From: Coriobacteriales bacterium
Lineage (GTDB): Bacteria > Actinomycetota > Coriobacteriia > Coriobacteriales > UBA8131
Direction: 5' to 3'
Assembly: GCA_031282085.1 (NCBI GenBank)
Contig: JAITEK010000133.1
Coordinates: forward strand, 1 to 8,292
DNA length: 8,292 nt
In this document: one piece after another, positions 1-4,514 of the stretch
Numbering within the stretch: position 1 is the stretch's first letter
Layout of the letters: each line of letters starts with the position of its first letter
Position numbers and translations under genes: made by a program
The notes under the pieces: model-generated
What the model saw: the letters and a program-made list of their open reading frames with translations, nothing else
The model's database searches: none
What the model was told of the DNA's origin: nothing

Positions 1-43
1 TGTTAACATGCGGCTTGGTACGCTCGAACTTTGCCTTTGCCAT
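1..43 (-). CDS. tuf: Elongation factor Tu, N-terminal fragment (runs off the left edge)
   Basis: The reverse strand reads ATG at 43-41 and gives M-A-K-A-K-F-E-R-T-K-P-H-V-N, the well-known start of bacterial EF-Tu, just before the G1 loop, which lies outside the window. EF-Tu is the GTPase that brings aminoacyl-tRNA to the ribosome A site. Only 14 codons of about 395 are present. The start is fixed by a strong Shine-Dalgarno AAGGAGG at 50-56, six bases upstream. Three tRNA genes lie directly upstream on the same strand, so tuf is probably the last visible gene of a tRNA-tuf transcript. The tRNA-tuf linkage recalls the E. coli tufB operon (tyrU, glyT, thrT, tufB). The identification is firm despite the short length, because the N-terminus is so conserved and the tRNA context agrees. 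Confidence 0.93.
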   Translation of the reverse strand, partial: MAKAKFERTKPHVN

Positions 44-49
44 TAGTAT

Positions 50-56
50 CCTCCTT
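50..56 (-). promoter_or_regulatory. Ribosome binding site of tuf
   Basis: AAGGAGG on the minus strand, six bases before the tuf ATG. It is a near-perfect match to the anti-SD sequence, as expected for one of the most highly translated genes in the cell, and it decides the start codon. Confidence 0.85.
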
Positions 57-127
57 AAGGATGCCAGCGCCCTCACGGGCATTATTACCTAATTTATACG
101 TTGCGCGCGTGGCGCACTACTGTGTCC
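57..127 (-). other. tRNA-Met to tuf spacer with two short hairpins
   Basis: This spacer separates the CCA end of tRNA-Met from the tuf ribosome binding site. On the minus strand it holds a TGCGC/GCGCA stem with a 5-base loop (102-116), then an AT-rich run containing TATAAA (93-98), then GCCC-GTGA-GGGC with a GNRA-type loop (69-80). An alternative pairing is ATGCC/GGCAT (61-65 with 78-82). The hairpins may guide processing of the tRNA-mRNA precursor or shape the tuf 5' end. No convincing -35 stands before the TATAAA, so a separate tuf promoter cannot be claimed. Confidence 0.35.
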
Positions 128-204
128 TGGTAGCGGTGATTGGACTTGAACCAATGACTCCACGGGTATGAACCGTGTGCTCTGACCAACTGAGCTACAC
201 CGCC
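128..204 (-). tRNA. tRNA-Met (anticodon CAT), probably elongator
   Basis: The 77-base cloverleaf has acceptor GGCGGTG pairing with CACCGCT (a G-T wobble at 1-72), a D arm with TAGCTC, and an anticodon stem CACGG/CCGTG around the loop TTCATAC, giving anticodon CAT. The T loop is TTCAAGT and CCA is encoded. An initiator would show an unpaired 1-72 and three G-C pairs next to the anticodon loop; this one has neither, so elongator Met is favoured. A tRNA-Ile with lysidine-modified CAT cannot be excluded by eye. It is the last tRNA of the cluster, four bases after tRNA-Thr and upstream of tuf. Confidence 0.93.
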
Positions 205-207
205 TTA

Positions 208-284
<77 letters not shown>

Positions 285-285
285 C

Positions 286-370
286 TGGTGGGGGCGTATG
301 GATTCGAACCATAGTAGGCTTAGCCAACGGGTTTACAGCCCGTCCCCTTTAACCACTCGGGCACACCCCC
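286..370 (-). tRNA. tRNA-Tyr (anticodon GTA), type II with long variable arm
   Basis: This is an 85-base tRNA. Acceptor GGGGGTG pairs with CGCCCCC, followed by discriminator A and an encoded CCA. Anticodon stem ACGGG/CCCGT holds loop CTGTAAA, so the anticodon is GTA. A long variable arm (GGC-TAA-GCC) marks the bacterial tRNA-Tyr class. T stem TATGG/CCATA holds loop TTCGAAT. It is the first gene of the Tyr-Thr-Met-tuf transcript; its 5' end lies about 76 bases after the predicted transcription start. Confidence 0.96.
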
Positions 371-412
371 AGGTTTGTAACGCTCTTCTTGTGTGCACTT
401 TTCAAGTTGCGT

Positions 413-447
413 GCTTGCGCCAACACAGGATGTCCGTGTTGGCAAGC
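413..447 (-). other. Leader hairpin of the tRNA-tuf operon
   Basis: The arms GCTTG (413-417) and CAAGC (443-447), plus CCAACAC (420-426) and GTGTTGG (436-442), form a 12-pair stem with a two-base bulge and a nine-base loop. It starts at about the predicted 5' end of the transcript. No T-run follows it in the direction of transcription, so it is not a normal intrinsic terminator. It may protect the 5' end, guide processing or act as a pausing site. The fold is seen by eye; the role is inference. Confidence 0.45.
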
Positions 448-453
448 CTTGGA

Positions 454-483
454 ATCTTACTGTATTGAATACCCCCCTGTCAA
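454..483 (-). promoter_or_regulatory. Sigma-70-type promoter of the tRNA-Tyr/Thr/Met-tuf operon
   Basis: On the minus strand there is a perfect -35 TTGACA (478-483), an 18-base spacer and a -10 TAAGAT (454-459, four of six consensus positions). Transcription should start near 446-447, some 76 bases before tRNA-Tyr. The perfect -35 fits a strongly expressed stable-RNA and tuf operon. The promoter lies in the 219-base gap between the lipoprotein gene and the tRNAs, pointing the same way as the upstream operon. Confidence 0.65.
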
Positions 484-589
484 TGCAATACACGCCCCCG
501 TGCGTATCTATCCTCTCAACGGTCAACGCCCAGGCTCTCTTTCGTCGCTGCTGGCACGAAGCGAGGCGCGGTCGCGAATCACCATCCCG

Positions 590-1354
590 TTAGCGGAAAA
601 TCGGGTCGGTTACGCAGGCGTCGGAATCTTGTGACACGGCGGGAGGGGGGCTGCTGGCCGGGGGACTTGAGTTGTCATACGAATATTCGTTGGACTCGAC
701 AGGCGCCTGCGACGTCTCGGGAGCGGGCTCCTCAGCTGCTGCTTCCTGAGCCTCATTCGCTTCCTGAGCCTGTGCCAGTATGGCCTTTTCCGCGTCCAGC
801 GTTGTCGCCCGAATACCAGCGTCATCAGTATAGGAGAGATAGTAGACCTCGTCAGCGTACTCAAGGGTCGCGTCTTGCAGGGCATCCAGATTGACGCTGT
901 GGAGCTCTCCTGTGCTCCCGTCCGAAAAGGTCAGGAGAATACTGAAAAGTTGTCTGAACGCCACGTCGTACTCGCGTTCCGATGCCTGTGGATTATCGTC
1001 GGGAGAAGCCTGCTGGGCGCTCTGCGGATCAAAATGCACGCGCGCCACCTTGCCCGGCTCCCAACTGAAACCACTCAACTGCTGACTCTCGGGATAGTCC
1101 TCGGCCTGTGCGTCCTTAACGGCAAGCCCGACGATTGTCATCTCGGTCGCGTTGGAGACATCAAAATACTGCTCAACGGCCCCATTACCAATCTCAAGTA
1201 ACGACGCATCGCCGGCAGGATCGGCACTGGAAGCCGCCGCTTCGCCCTTATCGGCGGGATGGCTGCCCGATGAGATAACGCAGGCGGATAAAAGCACACA
1301 AAGTGCGCACAGCATGCATAGAACAATCGCACGCAATGCCTTGGACGATTTCAT
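590..1354 (-). CDS. Small secreted lipoprotein of unknown function
   Basis: This 254-residue protein has a lipoprotein signal: MKSSK, a hydrophobic stretch, then lipobox L-S-A-C with the lipidated Cys at residue 25. The mature protein would therefore be anchored to the outer face of the membrane. An Ala/Ser/Asp-rich spacer leads to a domain of about 130 residues (starting around QYFDVSN) with alternating beta-strand character. The last 55 or so residues are low in complexity, first Glu/Ala-rich, then PPASSPPP, and end in a lone Cys (DACVTDPIFR). I recognise no named family. The ATG at 1354 is chosen because AAAGG stands at a fitting distance before it and the signal peptide begins there. A GTG at 1372 would add six residues and overlaps the stop of the upstream gene as GTGA, so translational coupling is possible. 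It is the last gene of the acylation operon. No intrinsic terminator is visible after it. Confidence 0.82.
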   Translation of the reverse strand: MKSSKALRAIVLCMLCALCVLLSACVISSGSHPADKGEAAASSADPAGDASLLEIGNGAVEQYFDVSNATEMTIVGLAVKDAQAEDYPESQQLSGFSWEPGKVARVHFDPQSAQQASPDDNPQASEREYDVAFRQLFSILLTFSDGSTGELHSVNLDALQDATLEYADEVYYLSYTDDAGIRATTLDAEKAILAQAQEANEAQEAAAEEPAPETSQAPVESNEYSYDNSSPPASSPPPAVSQDSDACVTDPIFR

Positions 1355-1368
1355 GGACACCCTTTCGC

Positions 1369-2925
1369 TCACTCAATAGACCAGCTGGTCGATTGTAACA
1401 CGATAAGTTCGTCGGCGCTGCGGAGCAGGACCGAAACGGTATAGGAGCCTGGCTCCAGACCCGCTGCGGAGATATAGGCGAGGAAGCCTCTGCGCTCCGT
1501 CGTTTCCGTGAGGCTTAAAGTGTACGGTTCCCAGAACAGCTCTTTTGCGTCGGCAGCCGATGATGACCCTTTGTCGCTGGCCTTAAGCGATACGAGGATC
1601 GTCGCCTGAGAATCTTCCGCGCCTTCAGTGCGACCAAACGGGTACAGCTCCGAGTCCACATCGCCCGAAAGCACCAGGAAGGAGCCGCTCTCCTCTACCT
1701 CCAGTGTCGCGGCGGCGGCATCAGCCTCGCTGCGAGGCAAGTCGACCGCATCAAAACGCAGACTCGGGCTGGGGGCGAGAGGCGCATTTTCGCTCAAGTA
1801 GGCCAGATGGCGCTCGGCGCGCTCCACTATCACGTAATCGATCTCGCGTTCAGAGACAAGCAGCGCGTTATAAGGCACAAGTTTGGAGAACAAAGCCGTT
1901 TGGGTTTGAGTGGCCAGATACGGGAGCAACGCATTGCCAAACGAGTCGCGGAACATGAGCGCCGTGCCCTCTCCCGCTCCTGCCGTCTCTATCTGGTCCT
2001 GCGTCACATCGCGTGCGGTCCCCGTATAGCTCCACAGACTCCCCGTCTGGCCGGGGCCATCGTTGATACCAGGATAATACTGGTTTGTCTCAGGCGCGCC
2101 GCCGTACGGGTATAACATGAGCTCCAAATCTCCAACGAAGTCCTTACGCTCTGTCTTGAGATTGGCCAAGTCCAGCCCGAACTCCTCCTCCAGACTGTCG
2201 CGGCCCAATGCCTCCATCAGGGCGGTGTGGGCCACAAGCGCCCCCTCATTGGTCCAGTGGCTATCACGCTGACAGTACAGCTCATCCGGCGCCTGCGCGA
2301 GCGTCTCGAACAGATCGACATAGTGCACACCATAACGTTCGAGATAGGGTTTGAGCCGTTCGGCATTGCTGGGGGCGGACGCCTGCAGGCAGAAAGCAGG
2401 CATATGGGCAGGATACAGCGTGTTCTTGTTGGGGGCGATGGTGAATACGAACTGCGCGCCCGTCGATTCCACATAGGTTTGCATGAGGAAGATGTTGTGC
2501 GCCGCGTCATCCAGCGCCGCGTCGCTCATGGGCGCGGCGCCCAGGTAGTCTGCCAGGGTGCCGTTGTAATACAACCAGTTGTCGGTACCGACAACTACCT
2601 GATCGGTGGCGGAGACGCCGAATACCTGTTCCCTGAGCCAGGAATTGGCGGAGACGAGCTCGTTGCGGTACGCGAAATGGTCATCAAAATACACACCGAG
2701 CATGCTCAGGTAGCCCTCGGTAGAGTCAGCCTTACCGAATAGCGCCGTCAAGGACGGCAGAGGGGCGAGCTCCCTGTTCTCTGTCGTTGCTTCGGTACTG
2801 GCCCACAACATACCAACTGACGGAAGGAGCATGAGAACGAATACGAGCACAACGAAAATGACTGAGGGAACAAAGGGGGCCGCTGTTGAGGGCTGCGTCT
2901 CGTCTGCTCGTTCCTCGTTTTCCAT
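1369..2925 (-). CDS. Membrane-anchored AlgX/AlgJ-type SGNH-like O-acetyltransferase
   Basis: This 518-residue protein has a short cytoplasmic N-terminus, one transmembrane segment (about residues 18-42) and an extracytoplasmic SGNH-like domain. Family marks are DDHFAYRNEL, the WLYYNG strand, IAPNK, the Asp-x-His pair in RDSHWTNEGA (D221, H223) and the Ser block RDSFGNALLPY (S328), so the catalytic triad of AlgJ/AlgX is complete. Known members move acetyl groups from an MBOAT partner to polysaccharide. About 130 C-terminal residues form a probable beta-rich domain, perhaps sugar-binding. The ATG at 2925 follows AGGTGAGG; a GTG at 2934 is an alternative that adds three residues. The gene begins 18 bases after the MBOAT stop, and its own stop abuts the lipoprotein gene. 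The glycan substrate cannot be told from sequence. Cys179 and Cys218 (ATG numbering) could form a disulfide near the active site. Confidence 0.88.
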   Translation of the reverse strand: MENEERADETQPSTAAPFVPSVIFVVLVFVLMLLPSVGMLWASTEATTENRELAPLPSLTALFGKADSTEGYLSMLGVYFDDHFAYRNELVSANSWLREQVFGVSATDQVVVGTDNWLYYNGTLADYLGAAPMSDAALDDAAHNIFLMQTYVESTGAQFVFTIAPNKNTLYPAHMPAFCLQASAPSNAERLKPYLERYGVHYVDLFETLAQAPDELYCQRDSHWTNEGALVAHTALMEALGRDSLEEEFGLDLANLKTERKDFVGDLELMLYPYGGAPETNQYYPGINDGPGQTGSLWSYTGTARDVTQDQIETAGAGEGTALMFRDSFGNALLPYLATQTQTALFSKLVPYNALLVSEREIDYVIVERAERHLAYLSENAPLAPSPSLRFDAVDLPRSEADAAAATLEVEESGSFLVLSGDVDSELYPFGRTEGAEDSQATILVSLKASDKGSSSAADAKELFWEPYTLSLTETTERRGFLAYISAAGLEPGSYTVSVLLRSADELIVLQSTSWSIE

Positions 2926-2943
2926 AATCCTCACCTGCCTTCC

Positions 2944-4437
2944 TCAGAACCTGAAATAGATGAACGGATTGTAGACGCCGCCGGACATCGCGAGCATGCT
3001 GAGCGCGAATATCACGAAGCAGGCGCCGTAACCGCAGGCCTGTGTCACGCCACGCGTGCGAGCGGAGCGCTCGGCGAGGTACCGTTCGACGAAACTTTTG
3101 AGCGGCGTGGCGGCGATAATGCCCGCCACAAGTGTGAACAGGAACAACGGCGTGCACTGGCGCAACGCGAGAGCAACGCTCGCCTCATCGAAATGCAGAC
3201 CACCGAGCATCTGCCCCATGAAGTACAGAGCCTGCTCAAAAGACTCCGCCCGGAACAGCACGAAGCTGAAGCAGACCACGAGAGCGGTATACAGCCAGCC
3301 GAGGAGCCGCGGGGCGCGTTTGAGGGGGACGTATTGCTCCAGCAACAGGAACAAACCGTGGAACAGGCCCCAGACGACGAAGGTCCAGCTCGCTCCGTGC
3401 CACAGACCGCACAGGAAGAACACGGCCACGCGGTTGAGCGCCGCGCGGGCCTTCCCCTTGCGATTGCCGCCGAGCGGGATGTAGACATACTCCTTGAACC
3501 ACGTGGAGAGCGAGATATGCCAGCGACGCCAGAATTCCTGGATGCTATGCGAGACGTAGGGGTAACGGAAGTTCTCTTTGTAAGTAAAGCCGAACATGCG
3601 CGCGAGGCCGAGAGCCATATCGGAGTAGCCGGAGAAATCGAAGTATATCTGTAGCATGAACGCGATTGCAGCAAGCCACGCGGCGGCGATATTCACCGAC
3701 GCGAGCGGGGCGCCGAAGACCGAATCGGCCACCACACCCATGCAGTCAGCTATGAGGACCTTTTTGCCCAGCCCTATCGCAAAACGCCGCAGCCCGGTTG
3801 CCACGCCCTGGAGGGTAACCGTGCGCTGAGCGAGCTGCGTCTCAACATCGTGGTATTTGATGATGGGGCCGGCGATGAGCTGGGGGAAGAACGAGATGAA
3901 CAGCAGAACGCGCGCGAAGTTGCGTTGGGCTTGCACTTCTCCCCGATAGACGTCGATGACGTAGGAAAGGGCCTGGAAGGTGTAGAACGAGATGCCCACA
4001 GGCAGGAGGATATGCGGCAGCGGCAAACCGAGGCCAGCAAGCACGTCGACGCTGCCCACGAGCATATCAGCGTATTTGAATACGCCGAGCATGCCTACGT
4101 TGAACACGATCGCCCCGGCTAAGGCGAAGCGACGATACCGCCCATGGCTGCTCTCACTCCGCGATTCGTTTGCACGCCGGGCCTCTCTGCCACCGAACAG
4201 CTCGCCTGCCTCCTCGCCTGCCCGCTCGCCCAGCTTCCCGACGAGAAGGCCGAACCCGTAGTTGACCAAAGCCGAGGCCAGCATCAACAGAATGTAAAGC
4301 GGCTCTCCGTAGGCGTAGAAAAGCAGACTCGCGACGATGAGCAGGACGTTTTTTGCGCGCATTCCCGGGAGCGCGAGCGACAGCAGGAACGCCACGGGGA
4401 GGAACACGCATATGAAGGTCAGCGAAGAAAAGAGCAT
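2944..4437 (-). CDS. MBOAT-family membrane O-acyltransferase (AlgI/PatA type)
   Basis: This 497-residue polytopic membrane protein is the usual length for AlgI-like enzymes. Diagnostic motifs in order are LLFYAYGEP (39-46), GISFYTFQALSYVIDVYRG (148-166), FPQLIAGPI, FDFSGYSDMALGLARMFGF, the block around FWRRWHISLSTW with H307, and LCGLWHGASW with H347, the conserved histidine of the MBOAT family. Such enzymes pass an acyl (usually acetyl) group from cytoplasmic donor to an acceptor on the outer side, working with an SGNH-type protein, here the next gene. A charged loop at about 68-103 is longer than I expect for AlgI. The start fits the typical MLFSS opening, though the ribosome binding site is weak (GGCGGG). 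The gap of 77 bases after the lectin gene shows no terminator, so co-transcription is likely. The AlgI class is secure; alginate is not implied, and the target glycan is unknown. Confidence 0.95.
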   Translation of the reverse strand: MLFSSLTFICVFLPVAFLLSLALPGMRAKNVLLIVASLLFYAYGEPLYILLMLASALVNYGFGLLVGKLGERAGEEAGELFGGREARRANESRSESSHGRYRRFALAGAIVFNVGMLGVFKYADMLVGSVDVLAGLGLPLPHILLPVGISFYTFQALSYVIDVYRGEVQAQRNFARVLLFISFFPQLIAGPIIKYHDVETQLAQRTVTLQGVATGLRRFAIGLGKKVLIADCMGVVADSVFGAPLASVNIAAAWLAAIAFMLQIYFDFSGYSDMALGLARMFGFTYKENFRYPYVSHSIQEFWRRWHISLSTWFKEYVYIPLGGNRKGKARAALNRVAVFFLCGLWHGASWTFVVWGLFHGLFLLLEQYVPLKRAPRLLGWLYTALVVCFSFVLFRAESFEQALYFMGQMLGGLHFDEASVALALRQCTPLFLFTLVAGIIAATPLKSFVERYLAERSARTRGVTQACGYGACFVIFALSMLAMSGGVYNPFIYFRF

Positions 4438-4514
4438 GGATGCTACCCGCCGCAGAAACCGATGTCACAGCTGCGGAGACTAACGGATGCGTCCTTGGGC
4501 ATGGGTCTCAACCT

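Noticed and set aside
498..526. A second promoter for the tRNA operon at TTGACC (521-526, minus strand)
   Set aside because: No acceptable -10 lies 16-18 bases downstream; the nearest AT-rich hexamer (TAGATA) is only ten bases away.
541..569. TTCGT...ACGAA stem after the lipoprotein gene as an operon terminator
   Set aside because: The stem is only about five pairs with a large loop and is followed by no T-run.
2227..2742. 171-codon plus-strand open frame inside the SGNH gene
   Set aside because: It runs antisense to a conserved domain, lacks recognisable motifs, and GC-rich codon use explains the absence of stops.
2732..3157. Minus-strand open frame spanning the MBOAT/SGNH junction
   Set aside because: It reads the ends of both genes out of frame; both genes are complete with all motifs, so it is no frameshift remnant.
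4438..4514. Terminator or separate promoter between the lectin and MBOAT genes
   Set aside because: Only short GCAG/CTGC-type pairings occur, with no T-run and no -35/-10 pair, so co-transcription is the simpler reading.
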